A stretch of DNA of 64,000 nt from Arthrinium phaeospermum (GCA_006503535.1 QYRS01000001.1:124001-188000), one strand, 5' to 3'; numbered from the stretch's first letter, positions 1 through 11,165 are shown. The notes: generated by a model from the sequence alone, not told the origin. Made by a program: numbers and translations.

Positions 1-1340
1 CCTGAAGTCTGTTCCACGATCCCTTCGAGTCGGGGTGACGTTTGGACAAACAGGGGTCAGTCACAGTTACTGAGCGAGTGCCGGAGTGCCATTGGCCACG
101 GTCGTTACTCCGGCCAACGTCTGGTTCTTGAAGCGGGCGGCTTGGCGATGATATGGGAGACACCGTTCGTTGGATTGTGCGTCTGAAAGAAACATCGATC
201 AAACCGTCGCGCGATCAGAGGAGGACCCTACTTGCGTTCGGTCGAGACGGTGAAATCATCCCCAAGGCGGGCAGTACCGCAACCCAACGGGCCAGACCGG
301 TCCTTTTTGGCAGCCAAGCCAGCATCTCTTGCCGCTGTACCGAAAGAAGCACATGCAGGGACTTGACGATGGGTAATGTCCGCGGGCAGTATGACACGTC
401 CGAAGCACATACAAGCCGCCGAGCCTGTCAGGACACCGTGCCGCGGAAATGGTGCGGTGCCAAGGGCACAGGGCCAAGGTACGCTGTGCGCGCTGGAAGG
501 AAATCAAGCGCCCGCTAAAGACGACCGCATCAGAGCTCTACAGTAGCCCGCTACAGCCCCAAGCTATGCGCTATGCAAAGGCCAATCTAAGCGCTGTCAG
601 GCGGGGCCTTGATCGATCAGCCGGTGGGCCTTACCCCGTGCAGCCCAACCTTACTTAAGCAATAGCGACGGAAATCCCCGCGAAACGTTGACTGTCATTG
701 CAACCTTCAAAGCCAAAGGGAAAGAATAAGATTTGGACTGACAGCTTCTAGAACGGTCGATTTCCCTACCGATGGTTCGTCCGACCATTGTCCTTCGGCA
801 TTCGGCGTTCGCAACCACGCCCCAACGACGACTACGCATCCTGTCGATTTCTCCGGCTTGGGGCATCTTGGCTTGCGGATACGAGGAGCTCCGAGCGCAT
901 TGCTGTCGTCACCCAGGACAAGCGTCATAGAGGAAACTCAAGTTGACCAGGAGGCATTGGTGCATTCACTGTTCAGTGGCAGGTCAAGAACTACTCTAAC
1001 ATCCAAACCCGTGTTCCATGTTGACATTCCCGCCAAGCCCAAAAGAAAAAGAAAAACCCAGATGACCCAAGCAATACCTGGGGAAAACGCCTTCCCCTGA
1101 ACACCTGAAAACCATTTCCATGTCGTGAGTCGTCATCATGGTAACTCAAAAGGTCACCAACCATGGATGACACCGCAATGGTGCAACAGGGAGCCGAGAC
1201 GTAAGCCGCACACCATCCATCCCCAGAATTCAGAACTTCCGCATCAGGGGGGCCCCAGTTCGCCCCAAATGTAAACCACCAACCAACCTCGCCATATCCC
1301 AAAGTACTTAAGTGTCTCCTCTCCCATCGCACTTCCCCGC
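1..1340. other. intergenic, no gene recognised
   Basis: I find no supported gene here. The open frames are short, overlap on both strands and show no recognisable motif or splice pattern. The part nearest 1340 is the 3' flank of the minus-strand gene that ends at 1341. Confidence 0.5.
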
Positions 1341-1428
1341 CTAGATCTCATCCACCGTCATGGAGACCCAACACCGCTTCCGCCCCTGTTTCGGCTCCGT
1401 CGTCAAGTCTATGACAGCCGGTGATTCG

Positions 1429-1463
<35 letters not shown>

Positions 1464-2226
1464 GCCGTTGTTGTTCTCCTTCTCCTTCTCCTTGAGAGTC
1501 CTGGCCACCCGGGCGCTGTGCGCGTCGAACCGGGCCTTAGCCTGCGACCGGCGCCGCTCGGCAAAGTCGAGCGCCCGCGCCCCCATGTAGCGCGCCGCCA
1601 GCAGCCGGTCGTGGTCGCGGTCGTCGTCGCGGCCGCAGAAGACGCCATTGTAGCGGAACAGCTCGAGCTGCCGCGGCGTCCAGCGCTGCACCCGGTGCGT
1701 CTTGTACGCCTCCATCTTGGCCACGCGCTCCTTGCGGGATTCCCAGCCCCAGTTCGAGCCGTCGCGGTCGGCGCTTGCGCTGGCGCTGTCTCCTGACGAT
1801 GACGGGGACGAGAACGACAAGGACGAGGATGACTTGGTGGGGGTGGTGTCCACTGCGTCGGAGCCGAACCAGAGATCTGTAATGGATTCTCGGGGAGGAT
1901 GCGTCGGTGGTGTCGGTGGTATCGCTGCAGGCCGGTGACATGAAGTCCGCATCGCTTATATCCCCATTGCCACCCCACAAGTCCTCGGCCGATGTCCCCA
2001 TTGTAGATATAGTGTTGGGGCTACCCCAGGTGCTGCTGCCCCAGCTGGACTCGCCATCGCTGAAGTCGGCGTAGGTGAAGGTCAGGTCGTCGATCTCGTC
2101 TTCTGTCTGCTTAGGGAGAGGGACGTATAGAGGGTTGGCCTCGGGGGCCTTCTTCTCGAGGACTTCGGCGTGGTTGGCGAGTATATTGTGCAGCGTCTTT
2201 GCTGCCAGGGGCGAGATCTTGGCCAT
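1341..2226 (-). CDS. hypothetical protein with polyasparagine tract
   Basis: I do not recognise a family. The likely start is the ATG at 2226 (MAKISPLAAK...). The N-terminal part is open to about 1974, and the C-terminal part continues in another frame to the stop at 1341. A phase-matched intron joins them: donor after 1974, acceptor before 1876 (103-nt intron) or before 1924 (49-nt intron). The first choice gives about 262 residues. The protein is acidic and serine-rich in the middle, then has a charged, arginine-rich helical part (about residues 110-220), an asparagine run from a TTG/CAA microsatellite, and a hydrophobic-acidic VIDLT stretch near the end that resembles a SUMO-interacting motif. 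Nothing indicates a catalytic function. The exact splice acceptor is uncertain. Confidence 0.5.
1427..1476. repeat. TTG trinucleotide microsatellite
   Basis: About twelve uninterrupted TTG/GTT units followed by a CCG interruption and three more units. Read on the minus strand it is AAC repeats, which encode the asparagine run of the hypothetical protein. Length variation between strains would be expected. Confidence 0.9.
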
Positions 2227-2314
2227 CGTGATGAGCGGTGATGTCACAATGGCAGGATGGTTCGGTGGTTGAGGGTGGTGCTGGCAGCTTCCATTGGGGG
2301 GTTGGTTGGGTTGG

Positions 2315-2640
2315 TGGTTGGGACGGAAGGTCGACGGTAGAACGGACGGAAGACCTTGAGCTTGTGTGCCTTGGGGGATATATTGTGAGAACGGACGGAA
2401 GGTCTGAGGCGGTAGGACCGGACGGAAGGCCACTGCAAGTTTAGGTGCGCCTTGAAGGATGCGGTTGGGACGGAAGGCCTGTGGTAGAGCGGTCAGAAGA
2501 CCACAAGCTTGTGTTTGCTGTGGAAAATATATCTTGAGAACGGACGGAAGGTCTGGTAGGACGGGACGGAAGGCCACCGCATGCCCGGGTGCGCCTTGAG
2601 GGATGCGGTTGGGACGGAAGGTCGGGTGGCAGTCGAAGAC
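2315..2640. repeat. imperfect tandem repeat, about 145-bp unit
   Basis: The segment GCGGTTGGGACGGAAGG recurs at about 2461 and 2604, with a related start near 2315. Each copy is followed by the same succession of blocks: ACGGACGGAAG, CTTGTGTG/CTTGTGTTTG, ATATAT(C/T)TTGAGAACGG, a second GACGGAAGG, and TGCGCCTTGA. That makes a little over two copies of a roughly 145-bp unit with substitutions. It lies upstream of the hypothetical gene starting at 2226, so it may be part of its promoter or 5' leader. Confidence 0.75.
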
Positions 2641-3325
2641 GAAAGGAGAAGACAAGCTCGTGTGCGTGCCTTGGAGAAGAAAAGAGAAAAAGAAATGTTG
2701 GTGATGCAATGTGCGTGTGTGTCCAAGCGGGCCAAAGAAATAGGCGTGGGAGACAAGGCGTTGCGTTGAATTCAGACGAAGGCAAGTGAACGCATCGAGA
2801 TTTGGAAGACTGGTGACTCAATTCAAGAAAGAAGGGCAACCCAAAAAAAGAACACAGGATAAGGTTGGGGGTGCTGGTTGGCAAGATGGGACGGCAGGAG
2901 GATAAGAAGAGATGAATGACTTGGGTCCGGGGGGCCCGGAGGCGTCAGAGAGTATTCACATGAACTTGGTCAAGGCTGGTCCGAGTCAACCAGCCGGCGC
3001 CGGCATGAGATGAAGTGAGTCACGCTTTCAAGGCATCAATTGGCCTGAGCCCAAGGTGGCATAACCAAGAACGAGGCAGCAAAGCATCAGCCGCAGCGGC
3101 TGGGGAAGGCACCACCGGGCAGTTGCCGGGGGTGACGATGCAACAGCTAAGCCGCAATACCCAACCCAATTGAACGTCCCCCATGAGTGAACGCATTGAT
3201 TGATGCAAAATTTTAGGCTGTATTCACTGCCTGTTTGTTTCCCAGTGCATGGCCTCTCCCAATATCGCCGTTGTAGAAGATTCCAGTAGACTTTATTCTA
3301 ATACGGGGAACATCCCCGAATATCT
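2641..3325. other. intergenic, no gene recognised
   Basis: The open frames are short and without recognisable motifs. This is the upstream flank of the hypothetical gene at 2226 and the downstream flank of the MFS transporter that ends at 3326. Confidence 0.5.
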
Positions 3326-5005
3326 TCAAGCAGATGCGAGCTGCATGCGCAGACTGCCTGAGTTGGAAACCGCAATACCCTCTGTAACCAATTCGACCCC
3401 GTTTTCCTGCGGCTCCCGGCCCGAGAATCCAATCCGGCGACGCAGCGTCTGCGCAAGTGACGAGGACCCGGTGTGCGTGAAGGCTTCCTGGATGCTCTCC
3501 AGCGACCGGCCCCGAGTCTCGGGCATGTATGCGGCCAGCACCAAAACGGTACCCAGAGCCAGGCCGCCGAAGAGGAAGTAGGCCCCGTACGCCGACTTGT
3601 CCAGCAGGATGGGGGTGATCATGGCTACCAGCCAGTTGGTAAACTTGAGATTCGATGATTGATTAGCGACAACCAGGTAAGAAGAAGTATGACCAGAAGG
3701 GAAGAAGAGGGTAAGAAAAACTCACGAATCCCAGGCCCTGCGCGACGCAATTGGCCGCAGCCCGCGTGTGCGTCGGCTGGATCTCGCTGGCGTAGATCTT
3801 GCCCACGATGGCCCAGGTGGAGCAGTACGTCAGGCCGAAGACGTAGACGGCCACGATGACGACCCACCGCGCGACGCCGTACGAGTGGACCGCGCCCGCG
3901 GCGTACAGCGACCCGATCAGCAGCATCACGCCCGAGAGCCCGACGCCGCCGGCGATGGCCGAGGTGCGGCGACCCCACTTGTCGGCCAGCAGGAAGGCCG
4001 GGATGGAAGCGGCCAGCATCAGGACGGCCGAGAGGCCCGAGGCTAGGAACGAGGCCGTCTCGGACGCGAGGCCGGCTTGGGCGAAGAGGGTTGGGGCATA
4101 CTATTGTCGTATCGTCAACAATCAGAAAGGCAAACTGCGGAAACCTTCGATCAAGGGAAAGAAACACTTACGTAAAGCACCCCGTCGATCCCCGAAAGCT
4201 GCACCATCCCCAAAATGAAGAGCGCCAACATCGTCCTGGTGCGATAACCCCGGCGAAACAGCAACGCCAAGCCCTGCCACAGGCTCAAGCTGACCTGCTG
4301 CCCCGTCGACGTCAAGAGCTCCCGGTCCTCGCCCACGAGCGAAACATCCAGCCTCGCGAGCGCCGCCGCGGCCTCCTCCCGACGGCCCTGCAAGAGGTAC
4401 CAGCGCGGCGAGTCGGGCAGCACCCAGCAGGCGCCCGCGAGCGCCAGACACAGCGCGCCCTGCACGACGTAGGGCGCGCGCCACGCCATGCTGTTGCCCT
4501 CGCCCAGCCGGACCGTGCCGTAGCAGGTGAAGTACCCGAGACAGATCCCCGCCGTGGCCATGAACTGCGGCAGCCCCGCCAGGATGCCCCGGTGCCGCGC
4601 GGGCGCCACCTCGCAGATGTACACGCTGATATTGCTGAGGAAGGCGCCCGCGCCCAGCCCGGCGAGCGCGCGCCCGACGAGGAAGGGCGGCAGGGCGTAG
4701 GCGGCGCCCTGGACGGCGGCGCCGAGGCCGAAGAGCACGGCGCCCGCCAGGATGACCCTCAGCCTCCCGTACCGGTCGGCGAGGTAGCCGCCGAAGACGG
4801 AGGGGACCGCGCCCGTCAGCATGATGAGGGAGACGGTGAAGCCGACCTGGGTGGCGGACAGGGGGCCGCCCATGGACGCGGCGAAGGCGGGCATGGCCAT
4901 GATGGCGCCGATGGCGCCCGTGTCGCAGCCCATGGCCAGGCCGCCGAGGGAGACGGCGAGGGAGGCTAGCATGTAGTTGGGTATGCGTTTCGTTGAGCGG
5001 GCCAT
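3326..5005 (-). CDS. MFS sugar-porter family transporter
   Basis: Three exons: 5005-4172, 4100-3726 and 3643-3326. Both introns have GTAAGT/GTGAGT donors and matching phases, giving 508 residues. It is a twelve-segment major facilitator of the sugar-porter type in the plasma membrane. Visible family motifs are GGYLADRYGR in loop 2-3, PDSPRWYLLQGR before the central loop, KWGRR in loop 8-9, and PETRGRSLESIQEAF after the last segment. The first helix has the usual GCDTG turn. An upstream in-frame ATG at 5032 would add nine residues (MRPFSLLSK); I chose 5005 because it is followed directly by the typical cytoplasmic N-terminus. The substrate cannot be told from sequence. It lies 15 kb from the polyketide genes and is probably not part of that pathway. 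Confidence 0.88.
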
Positions 5006-7228
5006 TTTCGACAGCAAGCTAAATGGTCTCAATCTATGAATCTGGATTGTCCGGGGAGCGGTTTGAACAGGTTCAAGGCGGAAGGCGACACCTCAAGAAG
5101 ATACAGCTTTCAACATCTAGAATTGATTGTATCCAAGTCTGAAATCGAGCCATTGCGAACAGCACAGATAGAGACATGTCCGGCGAAGATAAGTATGCAC
5201 CTGCTAGGTAGTAGGGGTTGGCTTAGCGTGTAGAGCAAAGGGCGTAATGGATGTAGCTGTGCTGATGGCGGCCGAATGACGTTCTGACGTTCTGCTAACA
5301 AGCTGCTACCCCACGTCGTTATCGGGCACCCGGCCCCTCGGTTGTCAGAGGTAAGCAAGTCCTGTCCAATTGGAATAAGTAAGGAGGTCCAGCCCAGGTA
5401 ATCTAACCCATCTCTGACGTATCATGGTTTAAGACTCAACAGCGATTTGCTGGCTCGCTTGTTTGCCACCACGGCTGGCTGGTATATTATCTCCGCGACG
5501 GGAGGGAGGGCGCAGCAAAAGGGGTTTGCGCAGCCAGCAACCAACACATGACTGTTACCCCGCCATGTTCTAATGCAACCACCCCGAGTCCTTAGCTACT
5601 TATGGTCGGCAAAGGCTTCAGGCATCTCTTCCCTCCCTCGGCCAATGGCCATGTAGGCTGCATACCTTGCTCCCTGGGTCCTTTTCGCATCTGGTCGTTC
5701 CGAAGGCCGAGTGTGGCTGCTGCTCACTTCAAACCGAGACACCAGGACTTGTTCTTCGAGTTATCATTGACATCCTAGCTCCATACAAGATCGGGGCGCA
5801 AGTATCGAGAGTTGTTGTTCCAGGTACTACTATGCATATCTGAAGTCGACCCACCGCTGCGCACCATGCTCTCTGGCGGTGCTGACACTAGATGCACTCC
5901 AGGCCGCAGTGCCGGACCATTTCCTTTGCGCTCCACGTATCAACACAGTCGCTAAGATAAACATGTATAACCGAGTCATATACGCACACGGGATTCCATG
6001 CATCTGGTGTTTCCGGTCGTGCCTGAAGCTTGCTCCCAAAGGTAGTTCTTTGTATTCACTGCCGGGATGGGGCCCACGGGGATCTGGTATTCTATATCTC
6101 CAGTAGAGCGGGCGCTCCGGTAAGACCCAGCTTCCGATATCCATTGCGTTTCATAGCACCTCCACGATCGCAACGGCAAAAGAGCAGGTAGCAGAAGGAC
6201 GCCATGTGGACTGTCCTGACCACGGGCGTGGGCGTGGAAATGAAGTGGCCGTGGCATCTGCTGCCGCTCAAGGTTGCGATTCTGACGGCAGGGACGGCGT
6301 CGCTCCTGCCGGCTGTGCTCTACGGCTTCGCGGGCGGTCAGCCGTCGCCTTTCTCTCTTTCTGCTGCGCCCTGGTGTCGCGGCCACGGCCACGGCTAGCG
6401 GAGTTCGAGTATGGCCGGCAAAACGGATGTGGTATCCGAGACGGGCCCGGGGAGGGTTGGTTTCGCGAGGCGAGAATAAGATCAATACCCCGACACGCAA
6501 TGACACGACACGACGCTCAATACGATGAAAAGCGGACGTTGATACACCACAGTCCTTCCTTCTCAGCTTGATCCCCAGTGATGATGGATAAACTTGGGAC
6601 GACAAGCTTGTTCTCGCCTTTCTATCCGGGACAGGCAGCACTCACCGTGGGCGCTCTTGTTCAGCTTCAAAGCCCTCGTCTGGGCGAATCGTGACGGTGC
6701 CAATACCTCGCTGCCGCAAAGTCCGGCAAGTGAGAGCAACGCGCACTGAGGCTCCGGAGTCTATGGTCACACGTGTTGCTCAATCACAGGCTAGGATCGT
6801 ATGTAGCACAGTTTAGGCCCGGAAGCGCCAGAGAGCAAAAGGGTTGTTCCCAATTGTAGGGCGGTGATATGACCAAACGAACCGAGGCCGCCATCTAAGA
6901 AGAGGAAAGAACCTAGTGACAATCTACAGCGCTGGACTTGCCTCTGTCTGTGCTTCGGCGGCGGGTGATGCCAAAGACCCACCACATGTGTGCGTGTAGC
7001 CGACTGGCCAGCATGGGATGGGTGGACGATGGCCAAGTGAAGGGGGTCAAAGTGCTTCCTGTACGCAGCAGCTAGCTGTCGCATGAAGCCTACGTCGTTC
7101 CTTCGGGTTAGGGACTCCACGCGTCGGCGGTTTCGTGGTCCTTGGGCACGCCGACTGCAGCCACCGCAAATTCCCCCTGTCAAAGACTAGCAATCAGTGT
7201 AGACCACTGTTTGATGCCTTCTCAAGGA
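5006..7228. other. intergenic, no supported gene
   Basis: About 2.2 kb without a convincing coding region. The longest frames (for example 5976-6641 minus and 6791-7183 minus) have arginine- and serine-rich shadow composition, no domain motif and no splice-consistent partners. The first few hundred bases are the promoter side of the MFS gene. Confidence 0.5.
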
Positions 7229-7364
7229 ACGCAGCCCCAGAAGTGACATTAAGTAGATACCGGAATAACCAGGTTAATTGCCTGTACTTTAAATACTTAA
7301 TTAGAATAATTAGTAGTAAACGGCCGAGGTATATAGGTATTCAATTACGCGAGTGTAATAATCG
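7229..7364 (+). repeat. left inverted repeat
   Basis: 136 bp, pairing with 9684-9827 on the opposite strand. This copy is the more AT-rich of the two: for example TTTAAATACTTAATTAG stands where the right copy has TTTCAAGCACTCAATTGG. Confidence 0.8.
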
Positions 7365-7778
7365 TTGGTTAGTCCGTTGTCTTGTTGAAGTCCTTGGTCC
7401 CTACTGGCAGCCCCTCCCCCAGACTGGGCCAGTGGATTCTTAACCTTAGGCGATGCACGCACTTGACCAGACCCACATATCTACGTGCTCATGTGGATGC
7501 ATTGATTACTAGCATTCCTGTTTGCCCCACCTTTTAAGACGGATCAATTTTCCCGACCACTCTGCTGCCTACTGCTGACTGCCTTTCCCATCAATCCATC
7601 CGTCCATTCTACACATTCCATCTCCAACCTCCAATCTCCACCACAAATCAAATCAGAAACATCACTTCTGTACAGCAACATCTCAACATCAACATCACAT
7701 CACGCTCAAAAGCCCTCACAGGCTCATTTGCCGCGTCTTCATCCGTGTTTCCATATCTCTGCTTCTTGTTAGCTCATG

Positions 7779-8104
7779 AGTATTCCTTGAGGTCAGCCGG
7801 ATCAGTGGATTACGTCGAGCCTGTCTGCATTGCACATCGCAGATCACGGTTCCGACGCCCTCTGGTCAAGCTACGGCACCTCTAAGGGTATCTCTGACGC
7901 TTTCGAGGGTAGGATCTGGACCGCGCTGGAACACGTCGCAATCAATCTAGAAGGTACGCGTGTTCCCATTTTTCTGTTCTTGATTCAGCTCGCAGTATTC
8001 CTTGAGGTCAGCCGGATCAGTGGATCACGTCGAGCCTGTCTGTATTGCACATCGCAGATCACGGTTCTCGTCCCTCTGGTCAAGCTACGGCACCTTTGAG
8101 GGTA
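7779..8104 (+). repeat. direct duplication, two 112-bp copies 214 bp apart
   Basis: Copies at 7779-7890 and 7993-8104 both start AGTATTCCTTGAGGTCAGCC and run through CACGGTTC...CTCTGGTCAAGCTACGGCACCT with few differences. Weaker similarity continues for about 40 bp (AGGATCTGGACCGCGCTGG against AGGATTTGGGCCACGCTGA). It looks like a tandem duplication of about 214 bp in the leader region of the coiled-coil gene. Confidence 0.85.
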
Positions 8105-8105
8105 C

Positions 8106-9440
8106 TTGTGGTGTTGTCAGAATAGGATTTGGGCCACGCTGATCTTTCGCAGGCGTGTTAGGTCAGTATCTGTAGGCCCTCTCCCCATCCACCGCCAACA
8201 TGACAACGCGATTTGCACATTCGGCCGTCCTTGTGTGCGAAGCCCCAGCAACCCAGTGGCAAGCGCCACCATTGCTTTTCATGCAGAGACCACGAGCAGC
8301 CCGTCGTCAGCGTCAGTTCTTTTCACCTTCAGCATCGAGGCTGCCGACCGAGCGCCGCCTTCCGTTCAGATTAATGCCGATTGCATTTCATCCTTAAGGC
8401 GCACGATACACGACCATACTACCCAACTGGTCGATTCCCCACCGCGCATGGAACTTGTGCGCCAGCTGCTCGGTAATACACGAAGAAATCTCCTCCGTCT
8501 TCATTTCCAATTACGCAAACATGGTCAACTCGTCAATCCGATTGATGAAGTCGAATCTGAACGGCAGAAGTCAAACGTCGATGCCATCGCGTTACTTGCC
8601 AGCACCTCGATTTTCTCAGTCTACATGCCGCACGATGCTTTGTCGAAAGCGACATACAATATCTTCTTCAGGGCCGTTCGCCCTTTCCTTGGCCCCGCTT
8701 TCGCAGCGTTACCTGAGCGAGCCGAGCTTTCCCACGCCAGCTCTCCGCCTAAGTATGAGGACGGGAACGGAAACGGAAACGAGTCAGATAATGATACGGT
8801 TGCGGTTACCACGCCATCTGGTTACGGGCCACCGGACGACGATGAAGAGCTTCCAGGGTACCCAACATCAGCGGCAGCAAACGACCGTAAACGCCACTTC
8901 CACGGTAGTAGCGAAGAATCTAGTAACCGAACAACGCCAAAGCGAGGCCGATTTTGGTCGCCTGATGCACAAGCTTTCGTCGAGACAGAGTCTCCATCGC
9001 CGCCGATCAAGGTCAATCTGGATCACTCGAGTAACCTGCTGGCCGCCATCGAAGCACGGATGAGGTTGCAGGACGAGCGAATCGAGAAGCTTGAGGCGGA
9101 GAACAGGCAGTGCAGCAGTCGAAACGTAGAGCTTGAGCACCGCGTCGCGGAACTAGAGGGTTGCGTAAGGGAACTGCAAGGACTCGAGAGTCGAGTCGAT
9201 GAGCTCGGAGAACAACATGAGGTACTGGAAGAAACTGTCGCCAACGTGGACGTTCACCAAAGCGAACTGGAGGCGGACTGCAGCAGGATTGGGCTAGAGC
9301 TGGCCGAGATACGAGATATGTCGAGAGATGCGATAATCGACGAGATCAACGAGAAAGTGCAAGAGTCAATAGGAGATGTCGTGGTCATGTACCGAGAGGA
9401 ATTAAAACGGAAACTCATAAGTACTTTACAAAACACTTAA
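8106..9440 (+). CDS. hypothetical coiled-coil protein inside the inverted-repeat segment
   Basis: A single open frame of up to 444 codons. I do not recognise a family. The start is uncertain: the first ATG is at 8106, but the first 100 residues are of mixed quality and the next in-frame ATG is at 8448 (MELVRQLLGN). Visible parts are a globular helical section (about residues 115-205), an acidic low-complexity linker with NGNGNES and PPDDDEELPGY, a basic patch (KRGRFW), and a long heptad-rich coiled coil (about 315-430) with repeated leucine, glutamate and valine. The upstream 7560-7780 stretch is pyrimidine-rich, like a fungal core promoter and leader. The gene lies wholly between two inverted repeats, which raises the question of capture by an element. 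Confidence 0.6.
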   Translation: MWCCQNRIWATLIFRRRVRSVSVGPLPIHRQHDNAICTFGRPCVRSPSNPVASATIAFHAETTSSPSSASVLFTFSIEAADRAPPSVQINADCISSLRRTIHDHTTQLVDSPPRMELVRQLLGNTRRNLLRLHFQLRKHGQLVNPIDEVESERQKSNVDAIALLASTSIFSVYMPHDALSKATYNIFFRAVRPFLGPAFAALPERAELSHASSPPKYEDGNGNGNESDNDTVAVTTPSGYGPPDDDEELPGYPTSAAANDRKRHFHGSSEESSNRTTPKRGRFWSPDAQAFVETESPSPPIKVNLDHSSNLLAAIEARMRLQDERIEKLEAENRQCSSRNVELEHRVAELEGCVRELQGLESRVDELGEQHEVLEETVANVDVHQSELEADCSRIGLELAEIRDMSRDAIIDEINEKVQESIGDVVVMYREELKRKLISTLQNT

Positions 9441-9683
9441 TCATTGCCATGGCTACTACTATGCTACTACCCCTTGTCTTGTGCAAAGTCGATTCCTTGT
9501 TAACTGGCAATTATGATGCCATTGCTTCTGAATGAGAGTTTCAGCTTGCCTACTCGTTGCATCCGCCAACTTCACTGTATATCTCTGATGATCCGTGCTA
9601 TTGTTGGTAGCGAGCGCCAAGACGCCGGACTAACCAAACAGCCAGGCTTCTCCCGACAGACAGCTGGCAATAGGGTAATCGGG

Positions 9684-9827
9684 CGATTATTACACTCGCG
9701 TAATTGAGTACTACCTACATGTAGATACCTCGGCCGTTTACTACTACTGATTATTCCAATTGAGTGCTTGAAACACAGGCAACCTGGTTATTCCGGTATC
9801 TACTTGATGTCACTTCTGGGGCTGCGT
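9684..9827 (-). repeat. right inverted repeat
   Basis: 144 bp, the reverse-complement partner of 7229-7364. The outer end reads GGGGCTGCGT on the plus strand and the inner end CGATTATTACACTCGCG. It has more G and C at diverged sites than the left copy. Confidence 0.8.
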
Positions 9828-10103
9828 CTACAAGCACCTAATGAACGGTGAGGTCTCTGATCTTAAGTTCGAGTCGATGGAATTACCAGGCTGCCAGGTG
9901 CCAGGGACGAGATAGCCGACGGTGTGATAGTCGGCGGCAACAATTGCGAGCTGGGTAGTACACGCAGGTGAATGACAGTACGAAGCAGGAATGTAGTATC
10001 TGCGCTGCTAGTTGAATTCCCTCGACAATCTAGTACCAGCCATTGGAGAACCCCGATTATGTTGTACGCGACAATTCTTTTGGTGGTTCTGGGCACCTCG
10101 AGC

Positions 10104-11165
10104 TCACTTCACGAAATCCTTCACTGCTTCATCACACCAGTCAAAGTACTCGCTGGCTCGCCCGGATCCGCCTTGGTCCACTCCCTTCAGAGCCAGCAGC
10201 AGATCTTCCCTCTGGCCAGGGTGCCATCTGCCGTCGCATATCGCGTACCCTCCCGCCACCACACGGTCGAAGGTGACGGAATTAGAGAAGGCCATCCACA
10301 AATATGTCTCCATGCCATGGATTGGATCGCGCAAGATGGGGCGCGTTAGATAGTACGTCCAGGCCGGAACGGAGCGCCATATGTTGGTAACGTAGTTCCC
10401 AGGGTTCCCTGCGATATGCACGACGCGCGGTTGGGTGGCAGTGGTAGTCCCAGCGCTCTGGTCCGCTAGCTGGCGACGCGAGAACTCGGACGCCAAGAAC
10501 CAGTTGGCCGCCTTGGAGGAGGAGTACAGTTCGTTCTGGTTCGTCACGCTGTCGGGGTTCTCGAGAAAGGACTTCCGAACTCCGTCTTGGGGGCTCATCA
10601 TCTCCACGAGCATGGAGGCGGCCCAAACCACGCGAACGGTGTCTTTTGGGTTCTGGGCCGCCGTCTTCGACAACATAGGCATGAGCAGGCGTGTCAACAG
10701 GTGGGCACCGATTGAATTGACGCAAAAGTGGTATTCGCATCCCTGCTTGGACTTTGGCGCATTGCTCACGGCGCCAGTGCCGGCGTTGTTGAACAGGACA
10801 TCGAGCCGCCCCTTCGGACCCTCGGACTGGAGGAACTGCTGAGCTGCTGCTTCCACGGTCGCGAAGTCCAGCAAGTCCATGTAGATGAACTCGAGGCTTC
10901 CCCTCTGGGCCGCGGCGTCTTTGGTATCGTCATGGTAATGCGCTTTGATGCGGGAGATGGCGTCCTCGGCATGCTGTCGAGTCCGCGTCAACATGTAGAC
11001 CTTGCCACCGGCACCGTAGAGCACTCGGGATAGGAGGTATCCGAGTCCCGACGAGCCGCCCGTAACGATAAACACCTTGCCGATCTGACTCGGAAGGTTG
11101 GTTTCTGTGAGCGGCGCGCCATTGCGCGGTGGGAAGGTTTGAGTCCAGCCGGAGGCAAAAGACAT
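10104..11165 (-). CDS. short-chain dehydrogenase/reductase
   Basis: An uninterrupted frame of 353 residues from ATG at 11165. It has a Rossmann fold of the SDR superfamily: the NAD(P)-binding TGGSSGLG is at about residues 35-42, the structural NNAGTG at about 127, and the catalytic YSSSK at about 217-221. These features fit an active NAD(P)H-dependent oxidoreductase. The length and the long C-terminal part resemble the retinol-dehydrogenase / protochlorophyllide-reductase-like group of fungal SDRs rather than a classical 250-residue SDR. The substrate is unknown. It is 9 kb from the highly reducing PKS with unrelated genes between them, so cluster membership is possible but not supported. Confidence 0.85.
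   Translation of the reverse strand: MSFASGWTQTFPPRNGAPLTETNLPSQIGKVFIVTGGSSGLGYLLSRVLYGAGGKVYMLTRTRQHAEDAISRIKAHYHDDTKDAAAQRGSLEFIYMDLLDFATVEAAAQQFLQSEGPKGRLDVLFNNAGTGAVSNAPKSKQGCEYHFCVNSIGAHLLTRLLMPMLSKTAAQNPKDTVRVVWAASMLVEMMSPQDGVRKSFLENPDSVTNQNELYSSSKAANWFLASEFSRRQLADQSAGTTTATQPRVVHIAGNPGNYVTNIWRSVPAWTYYLTRPILRDPIHGMETYLWMAFSNSVTFDRVVAGGYAICDGRWHPGQREDLLLALKGVDQGGSGRASEYFDWCDEAVKDFVK

Larger units (their letters stand above)
7229..9827. mobile_element. putative element with about 140-bp terminal inverted repeats
   Basis: The segment 7229-7364 and the reverse complement of 9684-9827 are clearly homologous. Both begin ACGCAGCCCCAGAAGTGACAT and share AAGTAGATACCGGAATAACC, AGTAAACGGCCGAGGTAT and CAATTACGCGAGTGTAATA. 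Several differences are G-to-A or C-to-T transitions concentrated in the left copy, as expected from repeat-induced point mutation. The interior carries one long coiled-coil gene and no transposase. I see no clear target-site duplication outside the repeats. It may be a non-autonomous DNA element that has captured a host gene, or two inverted copies of an older repeat flanking a gene. Confidence 0.6.

Noticed and set aside
4091..4969. 292-codon plus-strand open frame
   Set aside because: Antisense shadow of the first MFS exon, with Arg/Gln/Ala-rich composition.
5976..6641. 221-codon minus-strand open frame
   Set aside because: No recognisable domain, arginine/serine-rich, no splice-consistent extension.
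6791..7183. 130-codon minus-strand open frame
   Set aside because: No motif and ends next to an inverted repeat; composition resembles random sequence.
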